Shown: positions 6,889 through 13,780 of the stretch, piece by piece
Position numbering within the stretch: position 1 is the first letter of the stretch
How the letters are laid out: every line of letters starts with the position of its first letter
Assembly: GCA_900753095.1 (NCBI GenBank)
Contig: CAADXT010000154.1
Coordinates: forward strand, 1-16,852
Source of the DNA: Eggerthellaceae bacterium
GTDB lineage: Bacteria; Actinomycetota; Coriobacteriia; Coriobacteriales; Eggerthellaceae
Direction of reading: 5' to 3'
Length of the DNA stretch: 16,852 nt
Notes under the pieces: generated by a model
What the model was told of the DNA's origin: nothing
The model's input: only the letters and a program-made list of their open reading frames with translations
Databases searched by the model: none
Program-made: the position numbers and the translations under genes

Positions 6889-6939
6889 GCCAGCGAAGCT
6901 GGCACGACCGGTATCCGCGCACCCATGCACACGGATACC
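6889..6939 (-). promoter_or_regulatory. Paired inverted repeats in the argF leader
   Basis: Two hairpins lie between phoU and argF: gccagc/gctggc with a 3-base loop (6889-6903), and an 8-bp stem ggtatccg/cggatacc (6910-6917/6932-6939). Neither is followed by a T-run. They could mark a weak end to the pst-phoU transcript, a leader structure, or an operator; GATAAT (minus, 6942-6947) may be a -10. Confidence 0.4.
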
Positions 6940-6950
6940 TCATTATCGCA

Positions 6951-7622
6951 CTACTGCTCCCCTTCGGCGATGTTCACTCCCTTGTGATTTCCCGTGATGG
7001 CGTACTCGGCCCATTCGGCGATGCTTACCGCGTGGTCGCCGATGCGCTCAAGGTACTTGGCGATCATCAGCACATCAAGCACGTAGGTCTCATCCGTCTC
7101 ATGCTCGATGATGTGGCGGGCGATGCAGCGCTTCGCCTCCTCGAAGCATTGGTTTACGGCCTCGTCTCCCTCTATGCACTCCTGGGCCTTTTCGAGATCG
7201 CGATCGACATAGGCCTCCACCGCCAGGGAAAGCTGTTCGTAGTCGGCCTTCGCCATTGATGCGAGCATAGGAAACGCGGAAAGGTCGGCGTCTTCCGAAA
7301 GCGTGGCAGCGATCTCGCAGATCTCCGCCGCCTGGTCGCCGATGCGCTCAAGGTCGGTAACCAGCTTCAACGCCGCTGTGACCGAACGAAGATCAGAGGC
7401 AACAGGCTGCTCGCGAAGCAGAAGGCGAAGGCAGAGCGATTCGATCTCGCGCTCCTTCGCATCGATAAGCGAGTCGTTGCTTGCCACCAGGAACGCCTTG
7501 GTGGCGCTAACCCGCCTCACCGCATCGAAAGAGCCCTCGATGGCCTCCTTCGCCAGCTCGGACATCTCGATAACGTCGGAACGCAGCTGATGCAGCTCCT
7601 CATCGAATATTGGACGTGCCAT
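6951..7622 (-). CDS. phoU: Phosphate signalling protein PhoU
   Basis: 223 aa, two-repeat helical PhoU. It sits at the cytoplasmic face between the Pst transporter and the PhoR kinase and keeps phosphate-starvation signalling off when phosphate is plentiful. Seen: the two metal-site signatures LERIGDQAAEI (91-101) and LERIGDHAVSI (191-201), one per three-helix repeat. The frame is open to a TTG at 7631, but the ATG at 7622 is chosen: it gives the family N-terminus MARPIFDEEL and sits 10 bases from AGGAAGG, versus 1 base for the TTG. It starts one base after the pstB stop, as last gene of the pst operon. Confidence 0.95.
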   Translation of the reverse strand: MARPIFDEELHQLRSDVIEMSELAKEAIEGSFDAVRRVSATKAFLVASNDSLIDAKEREIESLCLRLLLREQPVASDLRSVTAALKLVTDLERIGDQAAEICEIAATLSEDADLSAFPMLASMAKADYEQLSLAVEAYVDRDLEKAQECIEGDEAVNQCFEEAKRCIARHIIEHETDETYVLDVLMIAKYLERIGDHAVSIAEWAEYAITGNHKGVNIAEGEQ

Positions 7623-7623
7623 A

Positions 7624-8382
7624 TTAGCCAAACCTTCCTGAGATGTAGTCTTCGGTCCTCTTATCGCGCGGATTGGAGAACATCGTCTGCGTAGGTGCGC
7701 ACTCCACCATCTTGCCCAGAAGGAAAAATGCCGTGGTGTCGGAAATGCGCGCTGCCTGCTGCATGTTGTGGGTAACGATGATGATGGTGTAGGTGCGCTT
7801 AAGCTCGCCCACCAGCTCTTCTATCTTCGAAGTGGAAATGGGGTCAAGAGCGCTCGTAGGCTCGTCCATCAGGAGAACCTCCGGGTTAACCGCCAGCGCA
7901 CGGGCGATGCAGAGGCGCTGCTGCTGACCACCGGACAAACCAAGCGCGTTCTTCTTCAGGCGGTCTTTCAGCTCATCGAAGATTGCGGCCTTGCGCAGGG
8001 AGTCCTCGACGATGTCGTCGAGCTCCGACTTCTTCTTGATGCCATGGGTGCGTGGGCCAAACGCGATGTTGTCGTAGATCGACATGGGAAAAGGGTTGGC
8101 TTTCTGGAACACCATGCCCACCTTCTTGCGCAGGACGTTCACATCGTATTTGTCGTAGATGTCCTCCCCGTCGAGGGTGATGCGCCCGGTTATCTTGCAG
8201 CCATCCACCAAATCGTTCATACGGTTGAGGGATTTCAAAAGCGTAGACTTGCCGCATCCCGAGGGGCCTATCATGGCGGTAACCTGATGCTCGGCAAACG
8301 AGATGTTGATGTCGGTTAGCGCCTGGTAATCACCGTAAAACAAATCCATATGCGAAACATCCATCTTCGCAGTGCTATTCAT
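7624..8382 (-). CDS. pstB: Phosphate ABC transporter ATP-binding protein
   Basis: 252 aa cytoplasmic ATPase that powers phosphate import through PstC-PstA. Seen: Walker A GPSGCGKST (39-47), phosphate-family Q-loop region VFQKANPFPMS (91-101), signature LSGGQQQR (149-156), Walker B VLLMDEP (169-175) followed by TSALDP, and the switch histidine in IIVTHNM. Length and motifs are complete. The ATG overlaps the pstA stop by 8 bases and has GGAGG upstream, so the two are probably translationally coupled. Confidence 0.97.
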   Translation of the reverse strand: MNSTAKMDVSHMDLFYGDYQALTDINISFAEHQVTAMIGPSGCGKSTLLKSLNRMNDLVDGCKITGRITLDGEDIYDKYDVNVLRKKVGMVFQKANPFPMSIYDNIAFGPRTHGIKKKSELDDIVEDSLRKAAIFDELKDRLKKNALGLSGGQQQRLCIARALAVNPEVLLMDEPTSALDPISTSKIEELVGELKRTYTIIIVTHNMQQAARISDTTAFFLLGKMVECAPTQTMFSNPRDKRTEDYISGRFG

Positions 8383-9241
8383 CGGTCATTCCTCCTTTGC
8401 TGATTCGCGTCGCAACGGCAGACGTTGCCAGGTTGATTAAAAGCACGAACACCAGGAGCAGAACGGCCGTGGCGTACGTGGCGTCGATGTGAAGGCCCTC
8501 GCTGGCCAAAAGGTACATATGGACGGCAAGGGTTCGCGTCGAGCTGAACACCGAGGCGGGAACGGCAGCGATGGAACCGGCAGTGTAGATAAGCGCAGCC
8601 GACTCGCCCACCGTTCTCCCAATGGCCAGGATGATGCCGCCGAGGATGCCCGGAATCGCCGAGGGCAGCACGATGCGGAACACCGTGCGGAAACGCCCCG
8701 CTCCTAAGCCAAACGACCCTTCGCGATACAAGTCGGGAACAGCGGCAAGGGCTTCTTGCGTTGCGCGCATGATGATGGGAAACGTCATGATGGCCATCGT
8801 GCACACGCCAGCCAAAAGGGAAAGGCCCCACTGGAGGTAGTACACAAAGAACAGCAGCCCGAACAGGCCATACACGATCGAGGGAATGCCCGAGAGCGTT
8901 TCGGTTGCCAGCGCAACCAGGCGAACGAACCAATTGCCCCTGTCGGTGTACTCGTTCAAGAAGATTGCCGCGCCGATGCCGAACACCGAAGAGCAAGAAA
9001 CAGAGAGCACGATAACGATCAGCGTGTTGAACAACGCTGGCATGAACGAGCAGTTGTTCGAATTGTAGGTAAGCTCGAACATCTCGGGCTTGATTTGGGG
9101 AATACCCATAACCAAGATATAGCCGATGATGAAGCACACTGCCAGTACCGTGAGCACCGTACTGGCATACACCAACGCGCGAAACACCCACGAAGAGGGT
9201 TTTGAGGGCTTTGTTCGGGTGAGAATCGTGTTGTTAGCCAT
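8375..9241 (-). CDS. pstA: Phosphate ABC transporter permease PstA
   Basis: 288 aa inner-membrane permease with about six hydrophobic segments: one near residues 22-46, a cluster from 70 to 160, and a last near 255-275. The EAA loop that docks on PstB is EGSFGLGAGRFRTVFRIVLP (174-193). An 8-base ATGGCTAA overlap joins it to pstC, with GGGGGAG as ribosome site. It pairs with PstC to form the channel fed by lipoprotein PstS. Confidence 0.95.
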   Translation of the reverse strand: MANNTILTRTKPSKPSSWVFRALVYASTVLTVLAVCFIIGYILVMGIPQIKPEMFELTYNSNNCSFMPALFNTLIVIVLSVSCSSVFGIGAAIFLNEYTDRGNWFVRLVALATETLSGIPSIVYGLFGLLFFVYYLQWGLSLLAGVCTMAIMTFPIIMRATQEALAAVPDLYREGSFGLGAGRFRTVFRIVLPSAIPGILGGIILAIGRTVGESAALIYTAGSIAAVPASVFSSTRTLAVHMYLLASEGLHIDATYATAVLLLVFVLLINLATSAVATRISKGGMTDE

Positions 9242-10088
9242 TGCTCCCCCTTCGCTTCAGTGCCGAAAATGCGAAATTGATAACCAGGATGAACACGAAC
9301 AGCACGCATGCCGTGCCGATAAGCGCACCGCGATGCAGATCTGCCGCATAGCCCATCTCGAGGACGATGTTCGCCGTCATCGTGCGAACGCCATCGGTGA
9401 GGGCGCCCGGCAGCTTAACCTGGTTGCCGGCGATCATGATCACGGCCATGGTCTCTCCGATGGCGCGGCCGATGGCCAGGATCACCGAGGCCAAGATCCC
9501 GGAGGTTGCAGCAGGGAGCACCACATGCATTACACTGCGCTCGTGGTCGGCGCCAAGGGCCAGCGCGCCCTCGTAGTAGCTTTGCGGCACCGCCTTCAAG
9601 GCAGACTCCGAAAGCGTGATGATGGTGGGCAGGATCATCACGCCAAGCACCAGCGAAGCGCAAAGGATCGACTGCCCGGTACCACCGATGTTGTTCCTGA
9701 TGAAGGGAACAAGAACAACGAGGCCGAAAAAGCCGTAGACCACAGAGGGAATGCCGGCCAGAAGCTGCACACCGTTCTTGGCGATGCGCGACACGCGCTC
9801 GCTGCCGAAGCATGCGAGAAACACCGCGCAGAGGATTCCCAAAGGCACACCGATAACAAGGGCTCCTGCCATGACATAGAGGCTGCCCAGCACCATAACG
9901 CCGATGCCGTATACATCGCTCGAGGGCTGCCAGGTTGTGCCGAAGAGGAAGTTGAAGAAGCCGATCTCGGCAATGGCCGGAACACCGTTACCGAAGATGA
10001 AGACGCATATGACCGCAACCGCAGCCACCGAGATGGCTGCGGCAAGGGCAAAGAGCATCTTGGCGATAAACTCTTTAGCTTGAGTCAT
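9234..10088 (-). CDS. pstC: Phosphate ABC transporter permease PstC
   Basis: 284 aa inner-membrane permease, about six hydrophobic segments starting at residues 11-33. Its EAA loop is EGALALGADHERSVMHVVLP (173-192). The segment QLLAGIPSVVYGFFGL (108-123) is typical of PstC/PstA. It starts four bases after the pstS stop. The order pstS-pstC-pstA-pstB-phoU is the classical one. Confidence 0.95.
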   Translation of the reverse strand: MTQAKEFIAKMLFALAAAISVAAVAVICVFIFGNGVPAIAEIGFFNFLFGTTWQPSSDVYGIGVMVLGSLYVMAGALVIGVPLGILCAVFLACFGSERVSRIAKNGVQLLAGIPSVVYGFFGLVVLVPFIRNNIGGTGQSILCASLVLGVMILPTIITLSESALKAVPQSYYEGALALGADHERSVMHVVLPAATSGILASVILAIGRAIGETMAVIMIAGNQVKLPGALTDGVRTMTANIVLEMGYAADLHRGALIGTACVLFVFILVINFAFSALKRRGSNG

Positions 10089-10092
10089 CGGG

Positions 10093-10995
10093 TTAACCGA
10101 TCTCGTTCCACTTGGTTACTTCGCCGGTGAAGATCTGCTTTACCTGATCGGTGGTAAGGCTGTCTACCGCATTGTCGTTGTTGACGATTACGGCGATGCC
10201 GTCGGTGGCGATCACGGTTGCCTCGGCACCCTGCTGCTTCTCGGAGTCCTTAAGCTCACGAGATGCCATGCCCAGATCGCATGCACCCTCGATAGCGGAG
10301 GTTACGCCCGTGGTTGAGTCAGACTGGTTAACCTCAACGGTCACGTTGGGGTTCAGGCCCTTGTAAGCCTCAGCGAGCTTTTCCATAACAGGGGTTACCG
10401 AGGAAGAGCCAGCAATGGTCACCTTGCCGGAAAGGCCCGATGCGGCATAGGCGCTGGTTGCGTCCATGGGAATGTAGCCCTCCTGCTCAACGACCTTCTG
10501 GCCATCGGTGCTCAGGACGTAGCTCATGAAGTCCTTGGCCACATCGGACAGGGACTTGCTGCTGTTGGTAACCACGTTGAACGGGCGGGAAACCTTGTAA
10601 GAGCCGTCCTTCACGTTTTCAGCGGTTGCCTCTGCGCCGTCGATCTTCACAGCCTTGACGGTATCGTCGAGGGAGCCAAGCGAGATGTAGCCGATAGCAT
10701 CGGCATCGTTGGAAACCGTGGTCTTCATAACGGCGGTGGAATTGGTGATTGCCGCAGATGAGGTGGTCTTGTCTACCTTCTTGCCGCTATCGTCTTTCTC
10801 TTCGATGCCGAAAAGCTCGATGAACGCGCCACGGGTGCCGGAGCCGTCTTCACGGGAGGTGACGTTGATGGAGGCATCGTTGGAGCTGCTCTTCGAGTCG
10901 CCGCTGTTGCCGCTGCAGCCCACCAGCAAACCGCACAATGCCGCAAAGCACAGGGCCAAAGCCCCCACAAGAATCTTGTTCCTTACCGTACTCAC
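10093..10995 (-). CDS. pstS: Phosphate-binding lipoprotein PstS, circularly permuted
   Basis: 300 aa phosphate receptor of the Pst transporter, membrane-anchored outside the cell. Seen: signal peptide with lipobox LVGC (C27) and a Ser/Asp-rich linker. The order of the halves is reversed. Residues 45-178 carry what is normally C-terminal (REDGSGTR 48-55, NSTAVM, AIGYISLGSLDDTVKAVKID, SRPF 136-139). Residues 189-300 carry what is normally N-terminal (AGSSSVTPVMEKLAEAY 195-211, ACDLGMASRELKDSE 238-252, ATDGIAVIVN 263-272, IFTGEVTKWNEIG at the end). All phosphate-contacting motifs remain. The GTG start follows GAAGGAA by about 8 bases. First gene of the operon, divergent from the regulator. Confidence 0.93.
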   Translation of the reverse strand: MSTVRNKILVGALALCFAALCGLLVGCSGNSGDSKSSSNDASINVTSREDGSGTRGAFIELFGIEEKDDSGKKVDKTTSSAAITNSTAVMKTTVSNDADAIGYISLGSLDDTVKAVKIDGAEATAENVKDGSYKVSRPFNVVTNSSKSLSDVAKDFMSYVLSTDGQKVVEQEGYIPMDATSAYAASGLSGKVTIAGSSSVTPVMEKLAEAYKGLNPNVTVEVNQSDSTTGVTSAIEGACDLGMASRELKDSEKQQGAEATVIATDGIAVIVNNDNAVDSLTTDQVKQIFTGEVTKWNEIG

Positions 10996-10999
10996 TTTG

Positions 11000-11216
11000 A
11001 AGTTCCTTCTTTCTCTTGGGAACGATGCCGCGCCGAAGAGTCGGCATCACGTTGCGGGAACCATAGTGAATGCGAAGCGCACCGCTTTGGTTACACAGAT
11101 TTGAAAGAAGGTAACCGCCGGGTTAAGCGTTCCCCGATTTGAAAAAAAGTTGTTAAACGGGGAGGCGCAGCGCAAGAATGCCGCGATAATTTAACAATAC
11201 GAGGAAAGGAACCACG
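11000..11216. promoter_or_regulatory. Divergent pst / two-component control region with candidate Pho boxes
   Basis: Intergenic control region between pstS (minus) and the response regulator (plus). PhoP/PhoB-like half-sites appear on the minus strand as TTAACC and TTACC, with ggtaa at 11110 and ggtta at 11121, exactly 11 bases apart, plus ggtta at 11089 and gttaaac at 11153. 11089-11094 and 11111-11116 form an inverted pair ggttac/gtaacc. gatttgaaa is repeated directly at 11098 and 11136. A plus-strand GATAAT (11185-11190) could be the regulator's -10. Binding is inferred. Confidence 0.45.
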
Positions 11217-11918
11217 TTGACTACCATCTTGCTTATCGAGGACGATCCAACCATTCGTCTAACCACTGAGTTTTCCCTGACCAAGCACGGTTATGCGGTA
11301 AGCTCCTGCGAAGATGGCCAATCGGGATACGAAACAGCGCTTTCCATCGAGCCCGACCTTGTCTTGCTTGATGTGATGCTGCCCGGCATGAACGGCTTCG
11401 AGGTTGCCCACAACCTCCGCCACGACGGGTTCAAGTCGCCCATACTCATGCTTACCGCCCTCGATTCCGATGAGGACAAGATCAAGGGCCTCGACGCCGG
11501 CGCGGACGATTATGTCACCAAGCCTTTCTCCGCCGACGTGCTGCTTGCACGAATCCGCGCCAACCTTCGCCGAACCGAGCTAGACGGGGTAAGCACCGCC
11601 ACCCCGCAAACGTTCGGCGATCTGACCCTCGATGTGGAGAACAGCACCGCAAGCGTTAAGGGAAAGGTACTGAAGCTTCGCAGCAAGGAGCTCCAGCTCC
11701 TGTTCGCCTTAGCGGAGCGAGAAGGCATGCTGTGCCGACGCACTTGGCTCACCCAAAAAGTGTGGAAGGAAGACTATCTCAGCACCTCCCGCACCATCGA
11801 CGTGCATATCCGCAGGTTGCGCTCGGTGCTCGACGAGTACAGCGACTACCGTTTCATCCACACAGTGCACGGCATGGGGTACCGCTTTGAGCCCGTGAAG
11901 AAAACCGAGGAAGAATGA
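11217..11918 (+). CDS. OmpR/PhoB-family response regulator (PhoP-like)
   Basis: 233 aa DNA-binding response regulator. Receiver domain residues 1-115: acidic pocket E8-D9-D10, phosphoacceptor D52 in LVLLDVMLPGMNG, T80 and K102 of the KPF motif. C-terminal winged helix (about 130-230) with SKELQLLFALAEREG, recognition region TIDVHIRRLRSVL and the wing HGMGYRF. Start is a TTG at 11217 preceded by GAGGAAAGGA; translation from it gives the normal MTTILLIEDD N-terminus. Overlaps the kinase start by 4 bases (ATGA). Divergence from pstS makes a phosphate-starvation regulator (PhoB/PhoP/RegX3 type) the best inference. Confidence 0.92.
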   Translation: MTTILLIEDDPTIRLTTEFSLTKHGYAVSSCEDGQSGYETALSIEPDLVLLDVMLPGMNGFEVAHNLRHDGFKSPILMLTALDSDEDKIKGLDAGADDYVTKPFSADVLLARIRANLRRTELDGVSTATPQTFGDLTLDVENSTASVKGKVLKLRSKELQLLFALAEREGMLCRRTWLTQKVWKEDYLSTSRTIDVHIRRLRSVLDEYSDYRFIHTVHGMGYRFEPVKKTEEE

Positions 11919-13237
11919 TCGGACGCCCATCACACACCAAAACCAAGGCAGACTCACCCACAAAGCGCTGGCAGCGTCGCTTCATCATCGTCTACGTAGT
12001 TGTCGCCTTGGTGTTCGCTGCTTGTTTCGCCGTGTTCGCCCTGAGCCCCATCAACGAAAAGGTGGTAGACAGGCAGAATGCGAACCTCACGTCCACGGCG
12101 CAGGCTGAGGCTAGCGCACTGGAATATGTAGACGACGCACAAGGGTTCGTGCAGAAAGCCGCGCAGGACAGCGACCTGCGCATAACCCTTATCGCGCAGG
12201 ATGGAAACGTGGTGGCCGATTCCGAGGTTGACCCCTCCACCCTTGAGAACCATCTAGGCCGCGAAGAGGTTGACAGCGCCCTTCGAGGAGAAAACGGTCA
12301 GGCGCAGCGCATCAGCGCCACCGACGACACGGATCGCCTTTACGTGGCCGTGCCGGCAACGTATCAAGGCGAGCAGATGGCCCTGCGCATCAGCGAGCCT
12401 TCCACGGCCGTCAGCACGGCAGCGGATGCGACCCGCAACACCGCACTGATCATCTGCGGGTTGGGCATCATCGCGTTCGCCGCCATTGCGCTGTTCACCT
12501 ACCGCGAGTCGAAGGTGCCGCTGCGCAAGTTCGACCAGGTCCGCTCCGACTTCGTGGCGAACGCCAGCCATGAGCTGAAGACGCCCGTAGCAGGCATCCG
12601 CTTGCTTTCCGAGGCAATCCGCGACGCATCGGATGTTGGAGACGAGAAGAGCCTGCACCTCTTCATCGACCGCCTCGACAACGAGGCAGAGCGCCTGCAG
12701 CGCCTGGTGATAGACTTGCTCGATCTTTCCCGCCTCGAAGAGCAGCAGAACTCCGAGCGCACCCCGCGCGCCGACCTCCACAGCACCCTTACCACCAGCT
12801 ACCTGGCGCACAAAGGCCAAGCCGGCGATAAAGGAATAGAGCTCGTGCTGGACGATCGCTCAACACCGAGCGACAGCTGCTATGCCGACATGGAGCCCTC
12901 TGACGCATCACTCATCTTCGACAACTTGATCGAGAACGCCATCATGTACACCGACGAGGGAAGCATCTTGGTTACGCTGGAACCGCGCGCGCACGAGACC
13001 GTGATCTCCGTGAAAGACACGGGTATCGGTATCCCTCAAGCAGACCAATCGCGCATCTTCGAGCGTTTCTACCGCGTGAACAAGGCTCGCAGCCGCGAAG
13101 TGGGCGGCACCGGCCTGGGCCTTTCGCTCGTACGCCATGCCGTCGAACGAGGCAACGGCACCATCGAGGTGAACAGCACCCTGGGTCAAGGAACCGAGTT
13201 CACCGTACGCCTCCCCAGATCGAAAGCGGAAAAGTAG
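11915..13237 (+). CDS. Sensor histidine kinase (PhoR-like)
   Basis: 440 aa membrane sensor kinase, partner of the regulator just upstream, with which it overlaps by ATGA. Seen: transmembrane segment at 23-43, an external domain of about 130 residues, a second membrane segment at 177-195, then almost at once the H-box FVANASHELKTP with phosphoacceptor H219. The ATPase domain has the N-box DNLIENAIMYT (N341), DTGIGIP (368-374), F-box FERFYRV and GTGLGL (398-403). There is no room for a HAMP or PAS domain between the second membrane segment and the H-box (about 17 residues). Phosphate sensing through PstSCAB-PhoU is inferred from context. Confidence 0.9.
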   Translation: MIGRPSHTKTKADSPTKRWQRRFIIVYVVVALVFAACFAVFALSPINEKVVDRQNANLTSTAQAEASALEYVDDAQGFVQKAAQDSDLRITLIAQDGNVVADSEVDPSTLENHLGREEVDSALRGENGQAQRISATDDTDRLYVAVPATYQGEQMALRISEPSTAVSTAADATRNTALIICGLGIIAFAAIALFTYRESKVPLRKFDQVRSDFVANASHELKTPVAGIRLLSEAIRDASDVGDEKSLHLFIDRLDNEAERLQRLVIDLLDLSRLEEQQNSERTPRADLHSTLTTSYLAHKGQAGDKGIELVLDDRSTPSDSCYADMEPSDASLIFDNLIENAIMYTDEGSILVTLEPRAHETVISVKDTGIGIPQADQSRIFERFYRVNKARSREVGGTGLGLSLVRHAVERGNGTIEVNSTLGQGTEFTVRLPRSKAEK

Positions 13238-13283
13238 CGCAAACGAAAAAGCGCCTATGTCCCCTTGTTGGAGAAATCAGCGA

Positions 13284-13385
13284 GCGCGGTCCTGGCGAGT
13301 GCAGCTGCCGTGAAAGCTTGCGCCAGGCGGGCGGATGCCCGTCAAGCAAGCTTGGAGCGGCAGATGCGCCGCCAGGACCGTGCGC
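13284..13385. ncRNA. Long stem-loop, 102 bases, unknown function
   Basis: A nearly continuous hairpin: outer 11-bp perfect stem 13287-13297/13370-13380 (plus gcg/cgc outside a two-base bulge), then ctgccg/cggcag (13305-13310/13358-13363), aagcttgc/gcaagctt (13314-13321/13346-13353), and an apical stem cgggc/gcccg (13328-13332/13337-13341) with loop GGAT. No coding potential is evident. Its right arm and the following 30 bases match window positions 2-31, so it is probably part of the tRNA-associated element. It could be a structured RNA of either strand or a DNA-level structure; I do not recognise a named family. Confidence 0.55.
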
Positions 13386-13411
13386 AGCGTCAGGCCGTCT
13401 CTAGCGAAAAA

Positions 13412-13432
13412 GCGCCGTTCGTAGAACGGCGC
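13412..13432 (-). terminator. Terminator of the tRNA-Gly-associated element
   Basis: A 9-bp perfect stem (13412-13420/13424-13432), loop GTA, with five T following on the minus strand (13407-13411). It is the counterpart of 38-60: the loop and cgttc/gaacg are identical, while the outer pairs differ by matched changes. Confidence 0.75.
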
Positions 13433-13439
13433 AATACAG

Positions 13440-13461
13440 ATGGAGCGGGTGACGGGACTCG
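13440..13461 (-). repeat. Duplicated tRNA-Gly 3' end (direct repeat of 13634-13655)
   Basis: A 22-bp exact copy of the last 18 tRNA-Gly bases, the CCA and one base beyond. It breaks off in the T-loop at nearly the same tRNA position as the tRNA-Lys duplicate. It is a fragment, not a tRNA gene. Confidence 0.85.
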
Positions 13462-13598
13462 CGCGTTCTTCGAATGCTCTTCCCCTTGGCGCAAGCGCCT
13501 GCGGGCAAATTCCTAAAAACGTGCCACCGGCACGTTTTCCTAACGGAATTTCACCTCAACGGTTCGATTCCCGTCCAACGTTGCTGCCACAAAAAAAA

Positions 13599-13622
13599 CG
13601 AGCAAGGAGTTTTCCTTGCTCG
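13599..13622 (-). terminator. tRNA-Gly terminator
   Basis: A perfect 10-bp stem (13599-13608/13613-13622) with a four-base loop, 12 bases after the tRNA CCA, followed on the minus strand by eight T (13591-13598). Confidence 0.85.
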
Positions 13623-13634
13623 CAACTTTTCCAA

Positions 13635-13709
13635 TGGAGCGGGTGACGGGACTCGAACCCGCGGATACCAGCTTGGGAAGCTGGGGCCTTACCACTTGGC
13701 GACACCCGC
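13635..13709 (-). tRNA. tRNA-Gly (anticodon CCC)
   Basis: 75-base minus-strand cloverleaf with encoded CCA (13635-13637). Acceptor GCGGGTG/CACCCGC, discriminator T, anticodon stem CCAGC/GCTGG around loop TTCCCAA (anticodon CCC), T-loop GTTCGAG. Reads the GGG glycine codon. Its 3' end is duplicated at 13440-13461. Confidence 0.95.
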
Positions 13710-13722
13710 GTATGTGCTATCA

Positions 13723-13750
13723 ATCATACCGATTTGCCCCGCAGATGCAA
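13723..13750 (-). promoter_or_regulatory. Predicted tRNA-Gly promoter
   Basis: On the minus strand TTGCAT (13745-13750) and TATGAT (13723-13728) are 16 bases apart, placing the start close to the tRNA 5' end. The -35 is identical to that of tRNA-His. Confidence 0.65.
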
Positions 13751-13780
13751 GGCTGTCGAAGCGCCATGCGTAAGACAACC

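Larger units (their letters stand above)
13373..13590. repeat. tRNA-Gly-associated structured element, copy 2
   Basis: Same architecture as 1-222. In order on plus: flank 13373-13404 similar to 2-31; GTA-loop hairpin 13412-13432; duplicate of the tRNA-Gly 3' end 13440-13461; hairpin A 13463-13468/13472-13477 with loop TTC; hairpin B 13488-13491/13496-13499; hairpin C with outer stem 13507-13513/13545-13551 and inner stem 13516-13525/13529-13538; tail cacctcaacggttcga (13552-13567); and 13565-13575, an inverted copy (one mismatch) of 13451-13461 that closes the fold. Stems pair as in copy 1 with different bases. The distance between the closing arms is 105 bases here and 103 in copy 1. Confidence 0.7.
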
